A stretch of DNA of 21,835 nt from CAYWTX01 sp964461295 (lineage in GTDB: Bacteria > Planctomycetota > Phycisphaerae > SM23-33), in assembly GCA_964461295.1 (NCBI GenBank), contig CAYWTX010000298.1, positions 1 through 21,835 on the forward strand. The letters are read 5' to 3'. The notes beneath the pieces are model-generated. The model searched no databases and was not told the origin of the DNA. It was given only the letters and a program-made list of their open reading frames with translations. This document shows positions 1 through 6,138 of the stretch, piece after piece; positions within the stretch are counted from its first letter, which is position 1; each line of letters begins with the position of its first letter. A program made the position numbers and the translations under genes.

Positions 1-50
1 CCGAACGGCGGGGCGCGAACGGGGTCCACGACCGTTCTTGCGGCGTTTCC

Positions 51-247
51 TCAACCTGAAGGGGTGAGATTCGACAGCCCAGGGCAACGCCCTGGGAACC
101 CGCATCCGAAGATGGCGAAGCCCTGAAGGGGCGGAAGAAACCGTTGCCCGGGCGGGCAGTTGTTCCGCCCTTTCAGGGCTTGTTGCTTTGGGACATCCAT
201 TCCCAGGGCGTTGCCCTGGGCTGTCATACATCAGCCCTTCAGGCTGA
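51..247. repeat. Nested 197-bp imperfect palindromic repeat
   Basis: Three pairs of inverted arms share one centre near position 149. The outer arms 51-67 and 231-247 match at 15 of 17 positions, the middle arms 73-98 and 200-225 match at 26 of 26, and the inner arms 118-136 and 163-181 match at 18 of 19. Each middle arm is also a hairpin: CCCAGGGC, a 3-nt loop, GCCCTGGG. The element could fold into one long cruciform or several hairpins. It lies upstream of the sulfatase and has no credible gene; the short open frame across its right arm (from 160) reads through the palindrome and is probably spurious. From memory, peptides containing PRALPWA are often annotated in planctomycete genomes, which would suit a dispersed repeat family. 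That is recollection, not a search. Confidence 0.85.
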
Positions 248-316
248 AGATGCCAAGGTGCAACTACGGTCGTGCACCCGGGCGAGAGGTCGGTGGCGTT
301 GAGGCATGGGAACCAC

Positions 317-322
317 TACAAT
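317..322 (+). promoter_or_regulatory. Possible -10 box (TACAAT) for the sulfatase
   Basis: TACAAT matches the sigma-70 -10 consensus at five of six positions and lies 41 nt before the sulfatase start, leaving a leader of about 35 nt. No good -35 box is visible at the expected spacing (TGGCGT at 294-299). The same hexamer occurs at 10133-10138 (minus) and 10509-10514 (plus). Confidence 0.3.
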
Positions 323-363
323 CGCGACGATCGCGTGGCGAGGCAACGAAGGAGTGAGGTCCC

Positions 364-1734
364 ATGGCGGAGCGACGACCCAACATCATCGTGTTCTTCA
401 CCGACCAGCAGCGGCCGGACACGTGCGGCTGCTACGGCCAATCGCTGGCGCTGACGCCGAACCTGGACCGCATGGCGGCGGAAGGCACACGGTTCGACCT
501 GGCGTTCACGCCGCAGCCGGTGTGCGGCCCCGCGCGGGCGGTGATGCAGACGGGGCGGTACGCCACGGAGACGGGGTGCTTCACGAACGCCATCGCGCTG
601 CGGACCGACGAGGACACGATCGCCAGGCGTCTGCGGGCGGCGGGGTACGAGGCCGGCTACATCGGCAAGTGGCACCTGGCGAGCACGCTGCCCAACCGCC
701 TGGGCGTGACGGACGGGCGGACGGCGACGGACTTCACGCGATCGCCCGTGCCGCCGGAGTATCGCGGGGGGTACGACGACTTCTGGCTGGCCGCCGATGT
801 GCTGGAACACACGTCGACCGCCTACAGCGGGCACATGTTTGACGGGGCCGGCCGGGCGGTGGAGATGCAGGGCTTCCGCGCCGACTGGGTGTCGGGCCTT
901 GCGGTGGAGTACGTGCGGTCGCGGGCGCCGGAGCGGCCCTTCCTGCTGTTCCTGTCGTTCATCGAACCGCACCAGTCCAACTCGGAGGGGCGTTTCCGCG
1001 GCCCCGACGGCTCGCGGGAGAAGTACGCCGTCTACGACGTTCCGGGCGACCTGGCCGGCACGGGCGGCGACTGGCGCCAGCAGTACCCCGATTACCTCGG
1101 CAGCGTCGCGGCGCTGGATCGCGGCCTGGGGCGGCTGCGGGAGGTCCTGGAGGAGCGAGGCATCGCCGACAACACGGTGGTGCTGTTCACCTCCGACCAC
1201 GGCTGTCACTTCCGCACGCGGAACCGGGAGTACAAGCGGAGTTGCCACGACAACTCGATTCACGTCCCGTTGGTGGCGGCCGGGCCGGGCTTCGCCGGCG
1301 GCGGCGCCCGCGATGAGATGGTCAGCCTGATCGACGTGGCGCCCACGGTGCTCCGGGCGGCCGGGTTGGACCCGACGGCGGCGATGCGGGGCCGGGCGCT
1401 GCAAGACCTGCCCGCCGGGCGGGCCGACGGCTGGCGCGACGACGTGTTCGTGCAGATCAGCGAACACGAAATGGGCCGGGCCGTGCGCACGCGGCGATGG
1501 AAGTACGCCGTGCACGTGCCCGATGAAAGCGGGTGGGAGACGCCCTGGGCCCAGCAGTGGCGAGAGTCGCACCTATACGACTTGTCAACCGACCCGTTTG
1601 AGCGATGCAACCTGGTGAGCGACGCAGCCTACGCGGACGTGAGGGCCGAGATGCGGCAGCGCCTGTTGCGTCACATGCGGGAGGTGGAACGCGAACCGCT
1701 CATCGAGGAAGCCCCGGCGACGGGCACCGGGTAG
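364..1734 (+). CDS. Type I sulfatase (formylglycine-dependent)
   Basis: This 456-residue protein should hydrolyse a sulfate ester, probably on a sugar or oligosaccharide. The sulfatase signature is present as C54-G-P-A-R58, where C54 would be oxidised to formylglycine by a maturation enzyme not encoded in the window. N-terminal metal ligands are D14-Q15 in the stretch NIIVFFTDQQ; the GYIGKWH segment and the later FTSDHG metal-binding motif are also present. Length is normal for compact bacterial sulfatases. There is no signal peptide, so the enzyme is predicted cytoplasmic, suggesting action on imported oligosaccharides. The start at 364 follows GGAG and GAGG purine stretches. It is convergent with thpR. 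The family is secure; the substrate cannot be told from sequence. Confidence 0.93.
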   Translation: MAERRPNIIVFFTDQQRPDTCGCYGQSLALTPNLDRMAAEGTRFDLAFTPQPVCGPARAVMQTGRYATETGCFTNAIALRTDEDTIARRLRAAGYEAGYIGKWHLASTLPNRLGVTDGRTATDFTRSPVPPEYRGGYDDFWLAADVLEHTSTAYSGHMFDGAGRAVEMQGFRADWVSGLAVEYVRSRAPERPFLLFLSFIEPHQSNSEGRFRGPDGSREKYAVYDVPGDLAGTGGDWRQQYPDYLGSVAALDRGLGRLREVLEERGIADNTVVLFTSDHGCHFRTRNREYKRSCHDNSIHVPLVAAGPGFAGGGARDEMVSLIDVAPTVLRAAGLDPTAAMRGRALQDLPAGRADGWRDDVFVQISEHEMGRAVRTRRWKYAVHVPDESGWETPWAQQWRESHLYDLSTDPFERCNLVSDAAYADVRAEMRQRLLRHMREVEREPLIEEAPATGTG

Positions 1735-1759
1735 GCGATGCCGGGGCGGTTGCCCTCCG

Positions 1760-2335
1760 TCATCCCTTCAGCTTCGCCCGCGCCAGCGGCGAGTAGATCG
1801 GCCCCCGCGGCGTCAGCTTGCTCGCGAACGTCACCACTTCGACGGCCTCCTGCCGGCCGAAGGCGCAAGCGGCGAAGGGCTGAACGGCCGGGCGAAGCAG
1901 CCCCGATCCGCGGGGGTTCTTCACGCGCCCCAGCGTGATGTGCGGGCTGAACTCGCGATGCTCAGGCGCGAAGCCCATCGGCCCCAGCGCCGCCTCCAGC
2001 CGCTGAGCCAACGCCGCCATCTGCCCGGTTGGTTCGGCCACGCTCGCCCACACCATCCGCACCCGGTTGCCGCCGGGCGGCACGCAGACCAGCCCCGGCA
2101 GGAAGAACTCCAGCGGCGTGGATTCCGCGGCCGCGTCGGAGACGGCCTGACATACCTTGGCCAGATCCTCATCCGGCACAGCGCCGAGGAACTTCATCGT
2201 GATGTGCAGGTTCTCCCGGCCCGCCCACTTGACGTCGATGTCGCCCGCCCCGGCCGAGACGCGCCCGATCGCCTGCATGAGCGCATCCCTGGCCGCGTCG
2301 TCGATCTCAATCGCCACGAAAGTGCGAACAGGCAT
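1760..2335 (-). CDS. thpR: RNA 2',3'-cyclic phosphodiesterase (2'-5' RNA ligase family)
   Basis: This 191-residue protein belongs to the 2H phosphoesterase family. Both HxT motifs are visible: H44-I-T46 in LHITMKFLG and H132-I-T134 in PHITLGRVK. In characterised relatives the two histidines hydrolyse 2',3'-cyclic phosphate ends of RNA, and a reverse 2'-5' ligase activity can be seen in vitro. The N-terminal MPVRTFVAIEID is typical of the family. The start at 2335 is chosen over an ATG eight codons upstream because GGAAGG lies 9 nt before it and homologues begin at this point. It is minus strand, 102 nt after the FG-GAP gene with a hairpin between, so it may have its own promoter. It looks like a housekeeping gene unrelated to its sugar-degradation neighbours. 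Confidence 0.93.
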   Translation of the reverse strand: MPVRTFVAIEIDDAARDALMQAIGRVSAGAGDIDVKWAGRENLHITMKFLGAVPDEDLAKVCQAVSDAAAESTPLEFFLPGLVCVPPGGNRVRMVWASVAEPTGQMAALAQRLEAALGPMGFAPEHREFSPHITLGRVKNPRGSGLLRPAVQPFAACAFGRQEAVEVVTFASKLTPRGPIYSPLARAKLKG

Positions 2336-2362
2336 GGAATGCCGCCTTCCCCGCCGCAAGGG

Positions 2363-2405
2363 AGCAAGCTCGCCTGGAGACCATCGGTCTCCGGACGAGC
2401 TTGCT
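2363..2405. terminator. Strong hairpin between FG-GAP gene and thpR
   Basis: AGCAAGCTCG (2363-2372) pairs perfectly with CGAGCTTGCT (2396-2405). After a 3-nt internal loop a second 7-bp stem follows, GGAGACC with GGTCTCC, closed by a 3-nt ATC loop. It sits downstream of the FG-GAP stop and upstream of thpR on the minus strand. There is no long T run, so intrinsic termination is uncertain; it could be a repeat or a processing site. Confidence 0.6.
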
Positions 2406-2437
2406 TGGGCGATGCTTCTCGTCGCCGTCCGCGGAGC

Positions 2438-3622
2438 CTATTTCCGGCTCAGGAAGACGAAGATTCCCTTCTTGTTGCCCACCACGACATCCGGCACCTT
2501 GTCGCCGTTGAGGTCCACGGCCGTTACTTGCGTGCCTACGCCGGAGTTGTCGTCGATCACGTGCGGGACGAACGTCGCGCCCTTGTCCTTGTCGCGCTTC
2601 AACTCAAACCAAACCACCACGGGCGCCGCCATGGGCTCCTTGTCGCCGCCGGGGCCGTGCGCCCACCAACGCTTGCCCACCACGAAGTCCATCAGGCCGT
2701 CGCCGTTCATGTCGGCCATATCGAACGCATGCGGCTGGCTGAACCGGAAATCGGCGGACTTCACGTCCGGGTTGGCCGAGAGGATCACGTTCTCCTTGAA
2801 GCTGATCTCCCCCTTGGCGTCCTTTGTCTGCTTCCACCACGAGATGCCGTAGCCGTGGCAGTTCAGGGCCGTCACGACGTCAGTCAGGCCGTCGCCGTCC
2901 ACGTCGAACACGAGCATCTGCGCGGCCGCGGGCGCGAACTTGAACGCGTGTTTGATCCATGGCTCGCCGGGCTTGGCGTCCCTGGGCTGCTCCCACCAGG
3001 CGCCGCTGTCGATCAGGTCCACTTTGCCGTCGCCGTTGATGTCGCCGAATCCCTGCCCGTGACTGAACTTGCTGTACCCGCCCTTGGGCGTCACGGGCAC
3101 GAACTTCCACGGCTCGTCCGGCTTGGCGGGGTCGTACTTCGCGTAGCCGTAGAACCCCCCGTTGCAGCAGATCAGGTCGGGCAGTTTGTCGCCGTCCACG
3201 TCGCCCCAGCAGGGCGACTCGCCGTCCACGCCCTTGAAGGCGGAGTGCTTCGTCCACGCGCCGTCCTTGCCTTGCGGGTTCTCGTACCAGAACCCTTCGG
3301 CGCCAGGGAACGGCACGCAGAAGATGTCCGCCCAACCGTCGCCGTTGAAGTCGCCCACGTACGTCAGGAAGTTGTCGCTGTACCCCTTGGGGTCGAAGTC
3401 CTTCACCGGGCGATACTCGTGCTTCTTCTGGAAGCCGGGGCCTTCGAACCACCACGGGCCGGACACAACGTCCATCCTGCCGTCCTTGTTGAAGTCGGCG
3501 AAGTACGCGCCTTCTGAGTAGAACTTCTCGCTCAGAGTGACCTTCTGAAACTTCGGCATCTCGCCCATCGCCGCCCCGGCCGCCAGGAACCCCGCCGCCG
3601 CAATCGCCAATGCCTTGTCCAT
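2438..3622 (-). CDS. Secreted FG-GAP/VCBS-repeat beta-propeller protein
   Basis: This 394-residue protein has a signal peptide (MDKALAIAAAGFLAAGAAMG) followed by seven calcium-binding repeats of the DxNxDGxxD type: DFNKDGRMDVV, DFNGDGWADIF, DVDGDKLPDLI, DINGDGKVDLI, DVDGDGLTDVV, DMNGDGLMDFV and DLNGDKVPDVV. Seven repeats fit a seven-bladed FG-GAP propeller occupying the whole mature protein, with no attached enzyme domain. Such proteins are exported and usually bind ligands or other proteins; no specific role can be assigned. The start at 3622 is preferred to an upstream ATG at 3670 because AAAGGAG lies 6 nt before it and the signal peptide begins there. It lies 72 nt downstream of the GH4 remnant on the same strand, with a hairpin between. 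Confidence 0.9.
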   Translation of the reverse strand: MDKALAIAAAGFLAAGAAMGEMPKFQKVTLSEKFYSEGAYFADFNKDGRMDVVSGPWWFEGPGFQKKHEYRPVKDFDPKGYSDNFLTYVGDFNGDGWADIFCVPFPGAEGFWYENPQGKDGAWTKHSAFKGVDGESPCWGDVDGDKLPDLICCNGGFYGYAKYDPAKPDEPWKFVPVTPKGGYSKFSHGQGFGDINGDGKVDLIDSGAWWEQPRDAKPGEPWIKHAFKFAPAAAQMLVFDVDGDGLTDVVTALNCHGYGISWWKQTKDAKGEISFKENVILSANPDVKSADFRFSQPHAFDMADMNGDGLMDFVVGKRWWAHGPGGDKEPMAAPVVVWFELKRDKDKGATFVPHVIDDNSGVGTQVTAVDLNGDKVPDVVVGNKKGIFVFLSRK

Positions 3623-3664
3623 GGTTTCTCCTTTGTCGCTGCTGAGTGCCAGTCTCAAGCGTTC

Positions 3665-3687
3665 AACCACCCGCTCTGCGGGGGGTT
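3665..3687. terminator. Hairpin after the GH4 remnant
   Basis: AACCACCCGC (3665-3674) and GCGGGGGGTT (3678-3687) pair at nine of ten positions around a TCT loop, starting 7 nt after the remnant's stop codon on the minus strand. There is no extended T tract, so it is a weak terminator candidate separating the GH4 genes from the FG-GAP gene. Confidence 0.45.
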
Positions 3688-3694
3688 CCTACGC

Positions 3695-4274
3695 CTAGAA
3701 CCCCGGCAGGAACTGCCGCTCGGCCGCGAACAACTCCTCCGTCATCCGCTTGATCTCGGCGGGGCAGCACACGGCCGCAGTCAGGGGATCGAGCATGAGG
3801 GCCTGGGCGGCCAAGTCGCGGCTGCGGTGGATGCAGGCGTCGGCGGCGAGGTCGAACATCCGCATGTTCCAGTCGCACAGGGCGGCGCACTGAGGCGGCA
3901 GCTTGCCGAATCGCGTCGGGGTGATGCCGCGGCGGTCCACCGTGCAGGCCACTTCCACCACGCCGTCGGCCGGCAGGTTGGTGATGAGCCCGGCGTTGGG
4001 CACCGATCCGTAGATGGTGAACGGGGCGTTGGTTTCCATGGCCTGGATGATGTAGGAGCAGTACTCCCAGGACCGGTCGCCCTCCAGCTGGCGCTTGCCC
4101 TCGACGATCTCCCTCCTGCGCTCGTCGCACGCCGTGCGCCAGCCCGGCCACTCGTTAGCTATAGAACCCGCTGCCGGCGCCGAGGAAGACGACCTTGATC
4201 GGCCGCGTCACGCGCTCGACGATGCCGAGGTTCTCCGCCCGCTTGCTGTGTTCGAAGTGGCCCAGATCGGTCAT
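3695..4274 (-). pseudogene. GH4 glycosidase remnant with large internal deletion and frameshift
   Basis: The ATG at 4274 opens a 38-codon frame containing IKVVFLGAGSGFYS, the N-terminal NAD-binding strand-loop of GH4 enzymes, which then hits TAA at about position 4160. The GH4 C-terminal part continues in the +1-shifted frame: NEWPGWRTACDERRREIVEG, then EYCSYIIQAMETNAPF, GLITNLPADG, VEVACTVDR and MLDPLTAAVCCPAEIKRM, ending at the TAG at 3695. The neighbouring intact GH4 has matching segments (EYASYIMEAMETDVPY, GLITNLPAKA, VEVPCMVDR, MLDPHTAAELTIDRI). Compared with it, roughly 290 central codons are missing, including the catalytic metal motif and the NHQAW segment. An active enzyme is not possible. 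A misassembly at about 4160 is an alternative. The start lies 13 nt after the stop of the intact gene. Confidence 0.85.
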
Positions 4275-4291
4275 TGTGCGTCCTTTATCAT
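4271..4291 (-). CDS. Bridging mini-ORF (MIKDAQ) between GH4 gene and GH4 remnant
   Basis: An ATG overlaps the TGA stop of the intact GH4 gene (ATGA). It opens a six-codon frame, MIKDAQ, whose own TGA overlaps the ATG of the downstream GH4 remnant (again ATGA). The mini-ORF covers the purine stretch AAAGGA that would serve as the remnant's ribosome binding site. No peptide function is implied; if real, the role would be to carry ribosomes across the gap by termination-reinitiation. The geometry is identical to that at 21029-21049. Confidence 0.35.
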   Translation of the reverse strand: MIKDAQ

Positions 4292-5691
4292 TTGTACTTG
4301 GGCAGATACTCGCCGTGCGCCTCGATCAGGTCGTCGCACATGGAGACGATCCGGTCGATCGTCAGCTCGGCGGCCGTGTGGGGGTCCAGCATCGCCGCGT
4401 GGTAGATGTAGTCTCGCTTTCGCGTAAGGGCGGCCTCCACCGTCAGGATCTGCACGTTGATGTTCGTGCGGTTGACGGCGGCGCACGGCTCGGGCAGGTC
4501 GCCCACGAAGCAGCCCTGCACGCCGTTGCGGTCCACCATGCAGGGGACTTCGACGCACGCCTTAGCCGGCAGGTTGGTGATCAGCCCGGTGTTCATGACG
4601 TTCCCGCCGATCCGGTACGGCACGTCGGTCTCCATCGCCTCCATGATGTACGAGGCGTACTCCCCGCCGCGCTTGTGCTCCAGTTTTGGGTTCTTCACCA
4701 GCTCGGCCGACTGCTTCTTCCACCCCTCGATCTGGGCGATGCACCGGCGCGGATACTCATCCAGCGGAATGTTGTAGCGGTCGATCAGTTCGGGCGCCGC
4801 GTTCTTGATGAACCACGGCACATACTCGGCGAAGTGCTCGCTGGACTCGGTGATGTAGTAGCCCAGCCGCAGCATCGCCGTCAGCCGCGTCATGTCGTGC
4901 AGGTTCAGGGCGTCGGGCTGCTCGCGCCACTTGTCGCCGAACTCAGTCTTGTACTTGCCGAACAGCGCCTTCCCGCCGCCTTTGGCCATGATGCGTTTGA
5001 TCGCCGCCGCGGCACGCTTCTTGATCTCCGGGTACAGGTCCCTGCCGCCATCGGTGATCTCCAGCAGCCAGGCCTGGTGGTTGATGCCCGCGATCTTCCA
5101 CTGCAATTCCTTGACGCCGTCGAACATGCCGAACTGCCGCAGCAGCCAGCGGGCGCACCCTTGCACCGAGTGGCACAGGCCGACCCCGCGGATGCTGCTG
5201 CCGCGCAGCAGCCCCGCCGTGATCATCGCCATCGGATTGACGTAGTTGAGGAACCACGCGTTGGGGCACACGGCCTCCATGTCGTGAGCGAAGTCCAGCA
5301 CGACGGGGATCGTCCGCAGCGACCGGAAGATGCCCCCGATGCCCAGCGTGTCGGCGATGGTCTGCCGCAGGCCGTACTTCCTGGGGATGTCAAAGTCGAT
5401 CACCGTGCCCGGCTCGTATCCGGCGACCTGGATGGCGTTCACGACGTAGTCGGCCCCCTTCAAGGCCGTGCGGCGGCTGGGGATGCCGCAGTGGGCGGAG
5501 ATCCTCGCCCGGCCGTCGTTGACGTTGCCGTTGAGCACGTCGAGCATCCGCTTGCTTTCGCGCAGGCGCTTGGCGTCGATGTCGTACAGGGCGATGTGCG
5601 AATCGCGCAGCGGCTCGCTGCACATGGAGTCGCCCAGGACGCTTCGGGCGAATACGGTGCTGCCGGCGCCCATGAATGTGATCTTCGGCAT
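4288..5691 (-). CDS. GH4 NAD/Mn-dependent glycosidase (alpha-galactosidase or alpha-galacturonidase type)
   Basis: This 467-residue protein is a full-length glycoside hydrolase family 4 enzyme. GH4 enzymes cleave glycosides by NAD-assisted oxidation-elimination and need a divalent metal, usually Mn2+. The N-terminal Rossmann loop reads MPKITFMGAGSTVFARSVLG. The metal-binding segment GLCHSVQG places C173 and H174, and N204-H205 lie in GINHQAWLLE. The CHSV form is that of the MelA alpha-galactosidase and LplD alpha-galacturonidase branches rather than of phospho-glucosidases. With GH28 and CE15-like genes in the window, alpha-galacturonidase is an attractive but unproven reading. The start at 5691 is favoured because GAGGA precedes it by about 6 nt; an ATG two codons upstream (5697) is possible. 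No signal peptide, so cytoplasmic. It leads a unit followed by the GH4 remnant. Confidence 0.93.
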   Translation of the reverse strand: MPKITFMGAGSTVFARSVLGDSMCSEPLRDSHIALYDIDAKRLRESKRMLDVLNGNVNDGRARISAHCGIPSRRTALKGADYVVNAIQVAGYEPGTVIDFDIPRKYGLRQTIADTLGIGGIFRSLRTIPVVLDFAHDMEAVCPNAWFLNYVNPMAMITAGLLRGSSIRGVGLCHSVQGCARWLLRQFGMFDGVKELQWKIAGINHQAWLLEITDGGRDLYPEIKKRAAAAIKRIMAKGGGKALFGKYKTEFGDKWREQPDALNLHDMTRLTAMLRLGYYITESSEHFAEYVPWFIKNAAPELIDRYNIPLDEYPRRCIAQIEGWKKQSAELVKNPKLEHKRGGEYASYIMEAMETDVPYRIGGNVMNTGLITNLPAKACVEVPCMVDRNGVQGCFVGDLPEPCAAVNRTNINVQILTVEAALTRKRDYIYHAAMLDPHTAAELTIDRIVSMCDDLIEAHGEYLPKYK

Positions 5692-5733
5692 GGTCATTCC
5701 TCATTAGGGGGCAGTTGACTCGGGAAGCGGAGA

Positions 5734-5762
5734 ACGATATCTGCAACCGGACGGCAATGCAA
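5734..5762 (-). promoter_or_regulatory. Possible sigma-70 promoter for the GH4 gene
   Basis: Read on the minus strand, TTGCAT (5762-5757), a 17-nt spacer and TATCGT (5739-5734) resemble -35 and -10 boxes, each matching consensus at four of six positions. The leader to the GH4 start would be about 35 nt and includes the GAGGA ribosome binding site. Confidence 0.3.
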
Positions 5763-5779
5763 TACCGGGAGGAGTTTCC

Positions 5780-5809
5780 GGCTCCCATTTGCCCGAGACG
5801 GGCGGAGCC
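5780..5809. other. Bulged hairpin in the GH4/antitoxin intergenic region
   Basis: GGCTCC (5780-5785) pairs with GGAGCC (5804-5809), and the inner GCCCG (5791-5795) pairs with CGGGC (5799-5803) around an AGA loop; a 5-nt bulge lies on the left arm. It sits between divergent genes and could insulate their promoters or bind a regulator. No T run follows on either strand. Confidence 0.4.
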
Positions 5810-5843
5810 AGGGCGTTCGAGGTGCACGCGGCGTACAGGATGG

Positions 5844-5861
5844 TATGATTGCCACTGGTAA
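5844..5861 (+). promoter_or_regulatory. -10 box overlapped by a palindromic operator candidate
   Basis: TATGAT (5844-5849) is a good -10 element for the antitoxin gene, though no clear -35 is seen. It abuts the near-palindrome TTGCCACTGGTAA (5849-5861), with one mismatch between the 6-nt arms, which would cover the transcription start. AbrB/MazE-type antitoxins commonly repress their own promoters by binding such palindromes, so this is a plausible autoregulatory operator. Confidence 0.35.
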
Positions 5862-5884
5862 TACTGCCAACCGACGAGGCGAGC

Positions 5885-6121
5885 ATGAAAGTCACAACCA
5901 AAGGGCAAGTCACGATCCCCCGGGAGCTGCGCATCAAGGCCGGCCTCTTTCCGGGCACCGAGGTCGAGTTCGCCGAGGACCACGGGCGGTTGCTTCTGCG
6001 AAAGGCCAAGGGCGGCGGCCGAGGCAAGGCGTTGGCAGCGTATATGCGCGGGCGCGGGGACGTGAAGATGACGACGGACGAAATACTTGCCTTAACGCGG
6101 GGCGAAGCTGATCTGCCCTGA
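5885..6121 (+). CDS. Solitary AbrB/MazE/SpoVT-type antitoxin
   Basis: This 78-residue protein opens with MKVTTKGQVTIPRELRIKAG, the swapped-hairpin AbrB DNA-binding domain found in MazE- and VapB-like antitoxins. The C-terminal segment MTTDEILALTRGE is the toxin-binding type of tail seen on antitoxins paired with PIN-domain (VapC) toxins. The start at 5885 is chosen over an in-frame ATG twelve codons upstream because the domain begins exactly here and GAGG lies 5 nt before it. No toxin gene follows: the next 17 nt lead directly into the convergent ABC transporter gene, and no PIN- or MazF-like frame is nearby. It is therefore an orphan antitoxin or transcriptional regulator. A palindrome over the promoter suggests autoregulation. 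Confidence 0.85.
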   Translation: MKVTTKGQVTIPRELRIKAGLFPGTEVEFAEDHGRLLLRKAKGGGRGKALAAYMRGRGDVKMTTDEILALTRGEADLP

Positions 6122-6138
6122 CGGCGGACCTCTTTGGG

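Noticed and set aside
160..357. Small ORF over the palindrome's right arm
   Set aside because: It reads through inverted repeat sequence, lacks a ribosome binding site and resembles spurious translations of repeats.
316..1572. Long open frame antisense to the sulfatase gene
   Set aside because: GC-rich coding DNA keeps shadow frames open; the product is Arg/Pro/His-rich with no domain, while the sense frame has a clear sulfatase signature.
1940..3517. Long plus-strand frame opposite thpR and the FG-GAP gene
   Set aside because: Composition is that of an antisense shadow (His/Val/Arg-rich, no domain); both minus-strand genes carry clear family motifs.
4195..5718. 507-codon plus-strand frame opposite the intact GH4 gene
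   Set aside because: Shadow of the GH4 gene, with no ribosome binding site and no recognisable domain.
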